From Cardinalis cardinalis (Eukaryota; Chordata; Aves; Passeriformes; Cardinalidae), in contig JACDOX010000004.1 in the NCBI GenBank assembly GCA_014549065.1, positions 11,043,835 through 11,107,834 of the forward strand: a stretch of DNA of 64,000 bases, written 5' to 3'. Below are positions 1 to 13,943 of this stretch, piece after piece. Made by a program: the position numbers and the translations under genes. The notes below the pieces were generated by a model. It had not been told where the DNA came from, made no database searches, and saw nothing but the letters and a program-made list of their open reading frames with translations. Every line of letters begins with the position of its first letter. Position 1 is the stretch's first letter.

Positions 1-527
1 TGTATACCCAAACTATTGCCAGGTAATCCTGCACACAGGAATAAACTCGAATGCATTTTGTACGTGTTACAGAGGCAGCAACTGCTGTGTTGCGGATTGC
101 TTCCATGGTGCACGTTCGGGAACCTTTTGCCAAATGTCGGTTTTGCCGGTTTGGGTTGGTTTCTTCCTAGCTGTACTTCGGTTTAGCCTTTAGGTGGCAG
201 CATTTGAGAACAGTTGTAGTTGTGGGCTGGCCACCATCTAGAATGCTATCCGTGGGTGAGAATTATAAATAGATAGGACCAGGCATGTAGGTGCTCTGCT
301 CAATATGCGCTTCGCAGCAAAGACAAGCAAAGCTTATACAGAACCATTCAAAATGCTAAAAAATATACTTGTACATGACCATTTCGTTCTTAACACTTCT
401 GCTCTAACTTACATATTTTTTATACAGAAGTGTATTTCTAACAATGCATGTATATACATAGATTTTGAAAATGTTTTGAATCAAAATGGAATTTTTTTCT
501 GATTTACTAAATGTGAAATCCTTTATA

Positions 528-623
528 CCCTTCCTTCCTTCCTTCCTTCCTTCCTTCCTTCCTTCCTTCCTTCCTTCCTTCCTTCCTTCCTTCCTTCCTT
601 CCTTCCTTCCTTCCTTCCTTCCT
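528..623. repeat. (CCTT)n microsatellite running into an assembly gap
   Basis: About 24 nearly perfect CCTT units run directly into the N block. The true repeat length is therefore unknown, and the gap probably hides more of the same. Confidence 0.97.
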
Positions 624-811
624 NNNNNNNNNNNNNNNNNNNNNNNNNNNNNNNNNNNNNNNNNNNNNNNNNNNNNNNNNNNNNNNNNNNNNNNNNNNNN
701 NNNNNNNNNNNNNNNNNNNNNNNNNNNNNNNNNNNNNNNNNNNNNNNNNNNNNNNNNNNNNNNNNNNNNNNNNNNNNNNNNNNNNNNNNNNNNNNNNNNN
801 NNNNNNNNNNN
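624..811. other. Assembly gap (188 Ns)
   Basis: This is a continuous run of 188 Ns next to the tetranucleotide repeat, and the only multi-base gap in the window. The open frames that cross it are artefacts. The many isolated Ns elsewhere are single ambiguous bases. Confidence 0.99.
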
Positions 812-1683
812 TTTTTCTAAAAAGCAATTATGATCTAAGAAAGAAATAAGAAATAAAGGGTCTTGAATTTAGCCTGCATTTTTGTTATCTTTCAGTCTCT
901 TTAGGATGCCATAATCACACTTTCCTGAATGTGATGTGATCAAAAGGATATTTTTAAANCATACACAATACTTTTCCCCTATTTTAATTCACTGAAAACT
1001 AAATGAACAGTGTGTATCTCATGTTGGCTAGTCTATTTCTTACATCTACAAGATTTATTTATAATTTCTCATATGCATTGCAATGTCATGGAAATAGGCG
1101 CTCAAAAAACATACATCCTTGGCTTTATGGAGATTGAGATGTTCATGTGTGGGATAGGAGGATATGGGTATGGTGGGATAGGAGGAGTGGACGTCGGTGC
1201 TGCTACATTTTCTTCTACAGATATAATCTCTAATAAATGTAAGAGAGAAACTTTGTGTCCCAACACTAGTAGAGTTAACTTCTATTTCAGTATTTATACN
1301 TCTTAATATCTACCCTAGATCTGACTTTTTCTAAACTTAAGTCCATTAAATTGCTTCTTGGTCACAGCATAACCATGCAGTATTCAAATAAATCACATTT
1401 GCAAATAATTCTTCAAATGCTGAAAGTCAGAAACCTGACTATATAATTGTAATATAGTCTAGATAGGCTTTAACAAATTAATCAGCTATGTGCCTCTGTG
1501 CTAGAATTTTCTGACTGAACTACACACGCAAAGAAAGGCAAAAAAAAACCTAACAAGATTTTGAGGATCTGCCTCACAATGTGTAGAACATCACTGGTCA
1601 AATAGTAGAGCTTTTCTGAGGAAAGCTACATGTCTATTCCACATAGGAACAGGAGAAGATGAGAGCCAGGTCAATCAGTTAGG

Positions 1684-1710
1684 AAAAAAAAAAAAAAAAG
1701 AAAAGAAAAA
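1684..1710. repeat. Poly-A rich tract
   Basis: A run of about 16 A is followed by AAAAG-type units. No retroelement body is recognisable upstream, so I call it simple sequence only. Confidence 0.85.
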
Positions 1711-4700
1711 GTCCAAAAGTCCACCTGGCAATTTTGAGATAGTATTGTTTCAATCTGTTCTGTTGATATACTTTGACTCAAAAAAGAAAGGCTAAGAACA
1801 GACTTGGATTCATCATAACCTTTGCTTAACTTATATTTTCTATCTTGGTGGCTTTGTTATGCAGAGTCGTGTTAAAAGGATCAGAAAAGAAATTTTGTGA
1901 CCATCACAAAATAATGATTAATACACTCAAAGTTTGATTCCTTTTTCTTTCTCCTAACTCCCATTCCCCATTCTACATGGGAACCTGCTACAGAAACAAA
2001 AGGAGTGTTAAAGATAAGCATTCAGCTTTGTATTCTTTTGAGAACCATATCAAAATGCTGCAGCAGTTTGATCACAAAAATCCATGAGGTTGCATGGAAG
2101 AAAAATAAATCAGACATAGGCAGGTTTCCCACTAGTTATTGGATGTCTGCCTGTTACTGCTTTGCAAATCATAGAAATTTAAGTCTGTCATTTAGATGTC
2201 CACATCTAAATGTACTATTATAAAACATTAAAAAAAAACCAACAAACAGATGCCTTGTTGGAATAAACAAGGACTGCATGCAGTGAGATAGGGAGACAGA
2301 TTCCAGACTTGTCTTTGTGAGAATGCCACAAAAAATTCAGCATCAGCTGAAGGTGTGACCCTGAAATAAAGTACTTACTCTACTTTGTGGACAAGTCTTA
2401 TTCAGAGTTAGAATGACTTTAATTCTTTTTAGCTTAATTTACCAAGTAAGCTAAAATGAATTAGGGCCATTTTAACTCTGAATGAATAATTTAGTCCACC
2501 AATTTAAGTGAAATGCTTTGGTAGTTATTCATGAGCTAACCCAAGCCTAGCAACTAGACTGTTTAATGGGCAGTGGCTTTAGGCAGCAAGAGACAGAGTG
2601 TACTTGTCCCTTTCATTTGCATTTGCATACACAAAAAGCAATCTAAATGAAGTTGAAAAGTTATCTCTTCTGAATTATATTTTTCCCACTAGCAGTTAAT
2701 ATATGATATCACAGATATGTACTTCATTAACCAAGTCTAACATGCATTGAGAAACCTGCTATCCAAAAATGAATAATTTTTACAGGTTTAAGACCCAACA
2801 TTTTATGCCATTAAATATAGTACTTCACTTTCTCTGTCATTTCATACTCAGTATCAGCATATATCTTTACTACAAGAGAGCACATAATGATATATTTAGA
2901 AAGCTGGGATGATAAGTCAGATGGAGTTATGTGAAGGAGTAGTGAGACAAGGAAGATCAGAGCTGCCTATATATCGGAATGACAACATGGAACTTTTTTA
3001 CCCATTTGGTCACACTGAGATGGATACAAAAGCATATTAATATGCACATTAGTTGTTTTTCCCTTTATTTAGATGATACTTGTTCAGAGAATGCGATTGA
3101 CATTGATGACTTCATTGTCATGTAGAACATGCAGTGTCTTAACTGTCAATTTTAAAGACCGTAATATCAGATAAAGACTGGAAGCTCTCCTATGAAGTAG
3201 TCAATGTTGCTAAAGAATGTAGTTGCAGTATTTGCATTTCTCTTGATGACTTACACATTTATAACACAGGCAGGTCTGACGTTACTGGAATTAATGTAGC
3301 CATGCTGATAAGTGTAATACAGGGCCATGCATAATGGGTTAATGTCATTATGTTTATTAGTAATATTAGATTTTATCACTTTTATAGAAAGTATCCTAGG
3401 ATCTACTTGTGCAAAGCATAGAATTATTCAAAAGGCTTAAGGAATTTGTCCTGAAAATTTATGTGTTTATAGGCAAACATCTGCCAGGTCTGAAGCAATA
3501 GTTATGTAAATAAAGCTGTGACTCAGCTGTTGAAGTCTTAAATATGTTTCTACCGTGATTTCAGTGGAAGATACAGTAGCGTGAAAGACATTTGCAGTTC
3601 ATGAAGGAAAAATCACTTACATTTTTTCAAGGCAAGGGAATGTTCTGTGCTCGTCACCTACACAGCTGCCTTTCTGTAGTATTTGTTAATTTGACTATCA
3701 GCTCTGGCTTGTATATTCAAAATATACTTGTGGCAAGTATAATTTGAATAGTCTTAAATAATTAATATACATAGTGATCTGTAACATCATGTTCTTAAAG
3801 TCAAGGTCCTGATCTGATATTCCTTTGGAAAAAGGAGTTTAATTATTCTGAATGTCATCTTAGGCATATTTCTCTGCAATACTACAATAAAATAGACTAT
3901 GATCATGGAGGAAACATATTGTGAAGAAGAAGAAAATAGATTAAATTTCTCAGAGATTTACTCTATTTTTACAAAACAGGAACAAAATACATGCACCTTG
4001 AAGTAATATAAATTGCTTATATATGAACTGCTTCCCAAACGTAAGCACACTGTGGTTTTGTGTTGAGACATGAATGAGCAAATGCACATAGAGGCTCACA
4101 AAGGGACAACCTAAAGAAAACTCAAAAATATATATTGTCTTTGTAAACTCACAGTATTGCTCCCATTACATTGTTCCTTTTTCTTTTAGTCATCTCAGTA
4201 CAATCATCTTGACTGAGGCAAGAGAAAAGAGAAGATGAAGAGTTACAGAGCTGTCAGTGTTTCATTCCAACCAACTTCATTTATTCACTTTGACTGGCCT
4301 ATATGGGCAAGATCACTGCAAATTTAATATAAAAAGATTTGCATTTCTTTTAGCTTTTCAAAATCCTCTTCATTGACCACCTTTTTATACCTCCTTTTAT
4401 ACCTCCTTGTCTGCTTCATAAGAATTCCCTGATCTCCACATTTGTCATCACACTTTTTTGCTCTATACCAATTGAGCAGGAAATATTCCAAAAATTCAAT
4501 TCTTCCCATCTGAGGTGTGGTTCTTTCTCATAGGTTTCTTATAACCATGTGTATGGGCTTCAGTATGTGTATAAATTTACCTACTGGGCAACTGAAAGGA
4601 AAGTTACAGCTCTAACTTTTCTCTGCTGACTGGTTCTCTATTTCTGGCTTTTTTTTTTCTGGCTACACTACTGTGTTACCATCACTCTTTAGCATATGAA

Positions 4701-4739
4701 GGACTTATCTTAATTGAATAAGCAGGACTGTTTAATAGA

Positions 4740-4780
4740 CATAAAAAAAAAAAAAATCAAATAAAATAATAAAATAAAAT
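4740..4780. repeat. A-rich (AAAAT)n-like tract
   Basis: A long A run is followed by irregular AAAAT/AAAT units. No element body is attached. Confidence 0.8.
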
Positions 4781-7700
4781 CTGGTTTCAAGAAAGAAAGA
4801 ATCCCCTGGACATGTGCTATAGATACAGGATGTATTGATCTAAGTGGAAACCTTGGGCTCTTTAAAATGTACGGATAAATGGCTTTTGAAAGTTTACAAG
4901 AAAATTTCCCATTGCCAAGATCTATGTATTGTGTGCTAAACACAAATGTGGAACTTTCCTTTGCTTTTCTGAGGCCTAATGAAGTTAGGTGGGCGAGTAA
5001 CCATCAGCTCCTTTCCCTGGAAGGAAGTTGCAGAAAGCCTTTATGGAAGTGGAACTGACAGACCAATAATCAATTTTGCCTTAGTGTCTAATGGGGGTGT
5101 GTCCTAATTCTTTTTTATAGACTGCTAGATGAGAAACAACTATCCTTTTCAGATAGCCTATGCATTCCAACTGGCTCATTCCTTGCACTTTTGCAATCTT
5201 CTAACAGAAAAAAAAATAGTTTATGCTGTTTAACACACTGTGCTAACTTAAATATTTAGCCTTTGCATAACCACTCCTACCTGAAGTAATTTTGGTATTT
5301 TTCATGTGAGTTTTTAATTACAGGATAATGCATAATTTCAAACTAATACTTTATTCCAATCCTGATTTCTATCTTAGCAAGTGCACTTGCTTAAAAGAAC
5401 TCCAGTTAAAAACAAATGTTTCAAAGCAGAATACAGAATATGCAAATAATGAAATACTACAATGCTGGCACTGATATTAGAGAAAATGTCTAAAAAATCT
5501 AGAAAAAGTTTTATGCGGCTCCTTTTTTCTTCAAACTTTCTATAGTTTGCCAACCAAGTTTCAATAACCCAAAGTGTCTCTCTGTACATGTTTCTGAAAC
5601 ACAATACATATTTCCCAAGAAAAATGGTAGAATAACTGTTTTACTGTGGAGTTTTTAATACTCTTTACTTTGCAAGAATAGAGCTATTGCCATTTATGAA
5701 ATAGAAAATGAGATGCAAAACTTTTACTTTTTCAGTTATAGATCTTCAGTTGTTTAACATGTTGTTGATAAATAGATGCATTAAAATTAAATGGAACACA
5801 ACCTGAACCACCAGCAGGTCTTAAAGCAGTGTGATTAACAGTGAGTTTCCACTGTGTTCAGTACCACGTCTGAGTCTTTTCACTATTTCAGAAGGAGTAA
5901 ATATACAGCCACAGCTGACCAAAACAAGTAATTCTAAAAATGGAGCAGTCTTTTTGGATGACTTGAGTATCTTGGTGTATTTTGCTTTACTAATCTAATC
6001 TAGTCCCTTGCTTGTAGATATGTCTGAGAATTCAGAGAAATTAATAGGTTAATAGAGTGATTTAGGTTAATTAATGTGAACACAGTGTGGTGCCAGTACA
6101 TGAAGGAGCAGAAAGAGATTTTAGGTGTACCAACAGCAAGTTAGGGGGCTGATAGAGTCTGAGCTGGAGGATGTGAAGTATTTTCACGGCCATAACTGGT
6201 AACAAGTAAAAGCTCTGTATGGCTCAGAGGCTCTTACTTATAATAGAAAACTGACAACTGGAGTGGATGCAGAGAAAAGTCTCTGAAATTACGTGATCAC
6301 AGAAAACTCTAATAGTAAAGAATGAAACAAATGTCAATGGGAGTGAAACTAAAACTGAGGAATTCAAATGTTAAAATAGGGTCTTCCATTTTCCAAAATT
6401 TAGTCTGCACTGCCTGAGTTGGCTGGACAACAATTTTTCGATGAAACAATCACATGAGTACATGTGTTAAATTTATTAAAGGAAAGATTTCTAAGTGACA
6501 GGAACAAATCTCAANCACTACTGCTGGGATGATTGTCTTCTAAAAGTGAATAATAAAGACATAAGTAGAAGAAAACAGGCCACCTCTTGTTTTTTGAGAA
6601 AAAAGCCCAAACAAAACACTATTTTTTTAAAAAGTCTCTATTTGTCTTTCTTTTTCTGAGGTCCAGCTTCTCTGCCATGTGCTATATTTCTAAATTAATA
6701 TTCCCTTGTGTTTGTTGACTTACAGCAAAGAGCCCTGAACAGCTTTATGTTTTGTCTTTTCTAATACCCAAGGGCCATTACAGTGGCAGCTTTCTGCAGA
6801 TGTGAGCATTACTGGAGGAGGGCCTCTCTGTTGTCCTGGTGCAGGAGCTATCCAGGCTGCTTTGACAGCCACGCTGACTGCCTTGAGAGAAGAGAGGCCA
6901 CTGCTCCCATTTTCATGATTAAATCTGCCTCCCTAACTTTGGTCATCTTGGTCCAAATGTGATTGCTCTTATTCACAAGGGAGGCAGTGCTCTCCTTCCA
7001 AGCTTGGGTAATTTTGCTGTCTGTAGGTGAAGACAACTGCATTCACCAAACTCTCTGTAAGCAGGAGTACAAGCCCTTATTCACAGTTTGTGGACTCAAT
7101 GGTTGAAGATGAAAAGATCTTATTATGGTTCTACAGTGGCACGCACAGATCTCTAGAACCTTGCTGTGCCACGACTGATCAGACTTAGAATAAAATATCT
7201 ACCGCTGGGTCTCTAACAAGCACCCCACAGGCCTCATCTGTCACTGGTTATTTACATCAAAGTGACCTTAGAATGATGTACAAGCAAAAGATGCTTAGGG
7301 AACATGATATTGATGATCAAGGAAAATGTCCTACCAGGCTGTCAGTGGCCTCGGAACAAGCTTCTTGAGGGCAGCCCGGCACTCAGCCTTCAGTCTCAGC
7401 ATGCAGAGCCCTGCACTAAGTCCCATGGCCCTGCAGGATCACAGGTCAGCTCCCTGCTGAAGTCACCAAAGGAAGAAGGAGCTGTGGAGACAAACCTGAA
7501 CTATTCACACCTTCCAATATAAAGCCATTCCAAAAACAGTATGCAGAGAGATTCCATTGAAAAGGTTNTGAAGATGCAGAGCATTTGATTAGAAGCAAAA
7601 ACTTGAAGAGCTGAATTGCTATTTTGCCATCAACCAGGTCAGAAGAAATATGCCATATTTGATTTGATGGGCTTTTTTCTTTAATTAACATGTTGAATGA

Positions 7701-8876
7701 TCATGCTTTATAGGCTAATAGCTGAGGTTTCTTGTGGGATCAAAAATGTGTCTATATGTCTGCTTGGAGTTCATTGCATCAGTTTTGAACAGTAGCAGAA
7801 TATTTATGAACTCCTACAAACCTTACAGTCAGCTGAAACTCCTTTTTCCTAATGAGAACTGCAGCTGACAAGCAGCAGCCTCAATAGCTTGAATATGACA
7901 AGAATTCACAGCCATGAAACAGAATGCCGGGTCTGAAGCTGAATAAGATGAGTGGTTTTAGGTACTTGCCGTGTGGCTCCACTTATTCATCCTTAGCACG
8001 TGCAGAAATTACCAACAACTTCTCCATCAGGACATGATTATATAGAATAGGAACTGTGAAGACATACATACGTTTCAAAGATTCTGAGCTGCTATTTTCT
8101 ACTTGTTATAAATTTTGAAATGTTAATTTCTTAACAGCCTTAGGGGGTGGGATGAGCGGGTTTGAACCTGCTTATCATTAGGTTATTGTCTTTAACATTT
8201 TATTCCTCTGTGTGCTCAATGTAATTATGATTCTTGGATAACATTCCATATAATTCTTTTACTTCTTTTTTCACTAAGTAAAGTTGATATTGTTTTTTAT
8301 TATGAAGAAATGTAGGAGGTAATACATTTTTACTGTAAATCCTAGTGTGTTTGAATAGATGCAGTACTTTTTCTCTAATTTGTATTTTTCCAAATCTATT
8401 CACTGAAATAATTTCTGGAATAACTGATTTTTTGCTTCATGGCACAAACATATTTGGGGCTGACTTAAATGTGTAGCTGAGAAAGGGCTTTGGTTTTAGT
8501 TAGAATTAAAATTCAAATTGTAGCTATAGCACAAATAACACAAATAAAGCTATTTCAACTTTTTCAAAATGCTCTTCTTCTTGCTTTCTCCTTTCTTCCC
8601 TTTTGTTGGAAACTCTTAGCTTAGTTTAGATTAACCAGTAATTCTGGCCTTGGAACAGCTTTTTCTTATGAAGTTCTTGATGTGAAAAATATCACTTACT
8701 GCCCAGTGGAATTCCCTATTGATACAGTCTCTCCTGAATTAATGTTTACCTATTCCTGCACTGTATCATGTTAAAATGAATCAATATAATCGCATGCAAT
8801 TTTCTTGTGACATTTTTAAGAGAGGTTATTTAGTTTAGAGATAATAGTAAACAATGATGTAAATAAAATTAAATGA

Positions 8877-8915
8877 GTGTATATATATAAATAGATAGAT
8901 ATATATATATATACT
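8877..8915. repeat. (TA)n / GATA microsatellite
   Basis: Two TA runs are separated by a short AGATAGAT stretch. Confidence 0.85.
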
Positions 8916-9144
8916 AAAGTTTTAGTGAAAAGCAGAGCAGTTAAAACTGGTACCATTCATCTTACATACCTTGAGAATGCTCTGAATTAAGTTCATGAAC
9001 AGCCAATGAAAACAGAAGCCCTTATGGTTAAGTTACTCTGTCTTCCTCAGCTCTATAATCTTCCTGGGCTGAGCAGAGCCAGACTGACCCTGATCAGACA
9101 TGTAAGCATATGTGATTTCTTTGCTTCTGGAGAGACATGCCTTT

Positions 9145-9248
9145 AGGGTTTTTTGTTGGTTGGTTGGGTTTTTTGGTTTTTTGGCTTGGGTTTTCTTTCC
9201 TCCTTTTTTTCCTTTTTTTTTTTTTTTTTTTTTNTTTTTTTTTTTCTT
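9145..9248. repeat. T/G-rich low-complexity tract with poly-T
   Basis: A GTTGGTTGGTTGGG stretch grades into TTTGG units and then a long poly-T with one N. The lysine-rich open frame on the opposite strand is an artefact of this tract. Confidence 0.9.
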
Positions 9249-12200
9249 CATCCATTTTTCTGCTTGGCTGATTTTCTTCTTTAGATGTTGCTTAGTTAAT
9301 CATAGGAATGCTACTTTTTCCTGATGTTCTGAAGCCTGCAGAAGTCTCCTTTCTGCTATACCAAATTCTGTGTCCAACAAGTAAATTTCTATTTTCAAGA
9401 TTTCCAAGACATGTAAGAGTATCTATTCCTTGCAAAGGTAAGGAGAGAAACCAGAAAGAAGTCTGTGCCAACACCCTGCATCTTAAAAGAGTGATATTTA
9501 TGCAGACTCTTTACAAACTAGTCATAAACATTCATCAGGTCGTCAATTTAAAAGTGTTTTAACTCAGAATTCCTGAGTTATGTTCTGACTACCAGGGTTA
9601 GGTAATTAAATAACCATGGAAATTATGCATCTCTCCAACTGTTAGTCTCAAGTCTGGATCTACAGCTAGTTTTTGAATCTGGTGTGGGATTTAAAATTTG
9701 TTTCAACTATTAATGCCAGCTAGGGATTTATCCTTCCTTACACAAAAAAAAGAGTTGTCTCTAGGGTCAGGTGGGGTTTTTTTAAGTTTTATTTATGTAC
9801 TTTGAATAACATCTTCTTTTCAGACTAAAATTTGTGTACTTCTCTATTGCTACAGGCATTTGTTCAGAAGAGCACAAATTCTCCAGTGGTCCCGTGTAAT
9901 AATTTTACTCTGCACAAATGTTTTACTATTTTTAATAAATTCTTGCTGTTTTAGCAAGCTGCAGAGGACCTGCCATGGAAATGTTTAAAAGATGTAGTGG
10001 CTGATGTTCCTAACTGCAGTTTAGTACATAGCCAGTGAATACAACCATAACACTTCAAGTCAGTAAACAGTGATGGGCCATGGAACAGTAAGAGAACAGC
10101 AACAAGAAAAACATTGTCCCAACTGGCACTTTTTCTCCTGGGTTATTGCACTGTCTTATTTTTAATACTGGGAATAATTTACTGTGATTACATTTTTAAA
10201 AACTGATACTTAGAGGCAAATCCAAGCTGACCTCATCACGAATAAGGATTTAGTGAAATCACTTTTTAACTAGCTGCAATTGTTCCTGTAATCTAAAGCA
10301 TTAAATAGTATGGATATGCAGAAGAATCCTCATGATCTAACAGAACATAGAGTTAGAAGCTAGAAAATCATTATTATAGGTCTGGCAGTCTTGTGTTCTG
10401 CTCAAAACCAGATAAATTAATCTGTCTGGAGCCAGTTCTGCTCACACAGCAGTTATATGCACATTTAATTCTGTTATTTCATTACTTTTGATTTACACTG
10501 GTCGAGGTCAAAGTATTGTAATTTGTAGGTAATGTTACTCTAATGTATTAAAACCACACAACATGAGGTAGAATAAAATAGATAAGTCTATTCTTTTGAT
10601 AGTGGGAAATCACTGAAATGCAACATAAAGTGATCAAAATTATATATGTGCTAACTCGGATTACCAGTATAGGGGGCTGTATATTAGCTGTAATGACTTA
10701 TTTTGGACAAAATCTGTTTCATAAAAAATTGCTTCTTCATGTCTTTTGGGAACCTGTAATGATTTTTGAAAAGCATAAACTGCATGAAAGGACAAAATGG
10801 AAACATCTGTTCTATGGTCTAAATTCTATACATGTGCAGTTCTGTGGCATCNAGCCCTTTTCCCAGAGGTAGACCCCGTGCACCCAGGCTATCCTTTGGA
10901 GNTGCTTTACATATGTTAGCATGTGGGCATTTGTATAACCGCATCTTGCATCAATGGGTTCTGCCATCATCCTGGGAAATAAACTTCCCTGANTGCCAAT
11001 GTAAGTACCTTGAGTCCAGAGTCAGTTCTGGCACAGAGCACTCCAGTTCAGTCAGGCTTTGCAGACCTATTGCTGCATTACTTTCAAACCTTCATTAAAA
11101 CTAATGGCACGTTACTTTTATAACCTAGGATTCCTTAAACAGATTTTAGTTGAGTGTGCTACTTATATATTAAGCAAATAATGATTTTTAAAAACCAAAA
11201 ATGTATTTTCATTTGCTGAAAATTGTTAAAATCATAAGACTTTAGTCTTTACAACTACTTAATTTACTCTGAGATGTAAATGAATATCAAGTTGAAGTAG
11301 CATTTTAAATAAAAACAGATCAAACTTAAATATATCTGGGAAAATATGAAAATATATTCCTCAAGATCAGTACAAAATGAGCAATCTGTATATGGTCTAA
11401 AGCTAGGAATTTTTTTCTGGTCATTTGAGAACTGNTAACTTATGAGCTTCAGCATAGGTTTTTCAGCCTACGTGCTCTTGATGACATGCTCTTGACTGAA
11501 TGCTGTATAACTTCTGTGGTCAGGATAGTGGGTTGTTGTCTGATTTTTCTGAACTTATTATCTCCTCTGCCTTATTATTTTTTTGAAGTTACCTGTTAAT
11601 CCCTTAAGTGAATATGAAATATATCTAATCTGGTCATTATGGCAGTAGTGTTGGAGCCATGGTCGTCTAAGTACATACCTATATTTCTGCTTTTGGGTGG
11701 ACAGTCAAAATAAGTCTCTAGTGAGCATAATTTAATTTATTGATTCAGAATTTCTTAATGTAATTATTCCACTCTACATGCCTACAGTAGACTTCTTTCA
11801 GGTAACTAAATAAATAGGATATTTTCAGAGAGCCAACACAAAAGAGGCAAAGGCCTAGTTTGAGAGAAATTCAATTTTTTGTTTGAAAATAGCTTTGTAT
11901 AAAAGCTATTTTATTGAGCTCTGTAGGAAACTCATTCTTTTCCAGCCCTTTCTAGGCAGCAGAGTAGAGGCATTTGGAGAGATTTGTAGGCTATCTGTGG
12001 GCAGATGTGTAAGCAGCACTGTAGATTATTCAAAAAAAGCTTTCTAGTTAGGAGCAGTAGGATGAGATTCAAGTCTCCNAAAGACCATGATATACATCGC
12101 AGTTACAGGTCTCTAGCTGTTAAAGGAAAGTCTGTTTGCTCTAAGTAAAACATAACGAGCTGCAGACTTCTCCAAATTATATTAAAGGGNTTTTTTTTAT

Positions 12201-13744
12201 GTCCATAAGCAATAGGTCATTCTGAGAATGCATTTATGTAAGTTACAGAGATCCCAGGGTAATGAGTATTGCAAACTCTATCATTCTGAGTCCAGAATGA
12301 AAGACCTTCACTGAAAAAAATCCCTGCTTGCAATCTCCACACATTCATATATCTTAACTATTGGCATAATTTCTGCAAATGATGGTCCATGGTGAGCTAA
12401 GACAGCTTTTAGGTAGCCACATTGCATGTTATGCTGACAAGCTGAAATGAATTATGTAAGAGGTATCCTATGTAGCCATCATGGAAGAGACACTTGTAGA
12501 AGATCCTTATTATTGAGACGTGTAGGAGAAGCTCTGTAGAGTACACTTCAGTTAATCATTCTTAATCATTCTGGAGGTCATAAGGTATAGATTACTGCAG
12601 TAATATTTGTAGGACATGCATGAGAATTTTAAGTGATTCAAGTTTGTAATATCACACCAGAATNTAGGAATAATAGGAATACTAAAATAAATTTTTTTGA
12701 TGCTTATTGATGAAATAAAAGCATGCTCTTCCACCTCTGAGGATGTACCACTTCAGTAGTGTCATCCCCATAGTTTTCCCTACAAGTATCAATGTTGTGT
12801 CAAGTAGATTGTGTTTTCTATTGCTCTCTAATTTAATCAGTGAAGTGGCCAAAAGGCACTTTGCTATGATAGAATAGAAATGTCTGGCGTGGCTGAAAAA
12901 CAGCATTTTAAAAAGTGTTTTTGAAAATATGTATGTTGCAAAAGCCAGCATTGTATTGATGGGTCTCAGAGTAATCTATGTGCTTGGTAAACCTGTAGAG
13001 CATCGTTATCATAGTCTCACTAACTCTAATGGATTCATCGGCTCAATCCAGTAAAGTGCTAAAGTGCTGTTCCTGTGTTAAGAGCAGTACACTGTGATCA
13101 GATGGATTATGCCTATGAATACATCTGCTCCTAGGTCAAATCTTCTGCTCTTTTTTTTTTCAATTATTTTATATTTTGACATAGGGTATTTTTTCTGGTG
13201 TTAAGTAGGAGAGAAATCCTGCAGTTCAGTTGTTCTTTAATGTGGGCTTCAGGGTGAACTTCTGTAAGAGGTGTTTGNCAAACTGTGCTTTGTTTAGCTC
13301 AGATCTGCAGCTGAACTGTTAGTTTGCTTTTATAGAAGCATTGCATGGGCAACACCTGTAAAATAAGCCATGGTGCTCTCTGACACTAGCCCATGGAGCT
13401 AGGAAGGAAGGACATGTTAGCAGATGCATTGAGATACTTTTTTCTAGTGTGGATTATGCAGTAAGAGTGAAGGAAAACACTGGGTTTTAGCCTCAGTGAG
13501 ATATTTGACTCCTTAAAAGTATTAAGTTAATTGTCTGACTCTGAAATCAGAATTTCAGAGATTGAGAAAAGTGCTTTTACTAAAGCCAGCAAAACTATCT
13601 AATTTATTTCTAAAAAACTCCTAAAATATCTAGGTCCAAGAGATTTGCATTGATAGTTTTTGTTTAGGTNTCTTGTGTGCTTTTCTACTTAAAATCCTGT
13701 GCATGTATTCCTGAAGGAAGGATTTAGATTTATTTTAAGATTCA

Positions 13745-13943
13745 GTTTTGGTTATTTAGCATTGAAACAGGCTCTCTAGGGAAGTGATGGAGTCACATCC
13801 CTGGAAGTGTTCAAAAAATGTGTGGATATGGGCACTCAAGGACATGGTTTAGAGGTGAACATCATAGTGGTGCTGGGATGATGGTTGGATTAGGTGATCT
13901 TAGAGGTATTTTCTGATCTTAACAATTCTATGATTCTATGATT
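13745..13943 (+). mobile_element. CR1 retrotransposon 3' end
   Basis: The segment shows the common avian CR1 3' pattern: a ggaagtgatggagtcac-like stretch, then tccctggaagtgttcaa, then ggttggattaggtgatctta. It ends in the tandem attctatgattctatgat tail, which fixes the strand. It is 5'-truncated, as most CR1 copies are, and diverged. It has no coding potential. Confidence 0.92.

Noticed and set aside
486..833. Open frames crossing the CCTT tract and gap
   Set aside because: Produced by the tetranucleotide repeat and by Ns translated as unknown residues; not coding.
1146..1185. G-rich near-duplicate tgggataggagg units
   Set aside because: Only two imperfect copies, with too few G-runs for a convincing quadruplex or repeat array.
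7304..7522. Short open frame with fairly balanced composition
   Set aside because: No recognisable domain and no sign of conservation; consistent with chance inside the intron.
9033..9324. Lysine- or phenylalanine-rich open frames
   Set aside because: Reading of the T-rich low-complexity tract on both strands.
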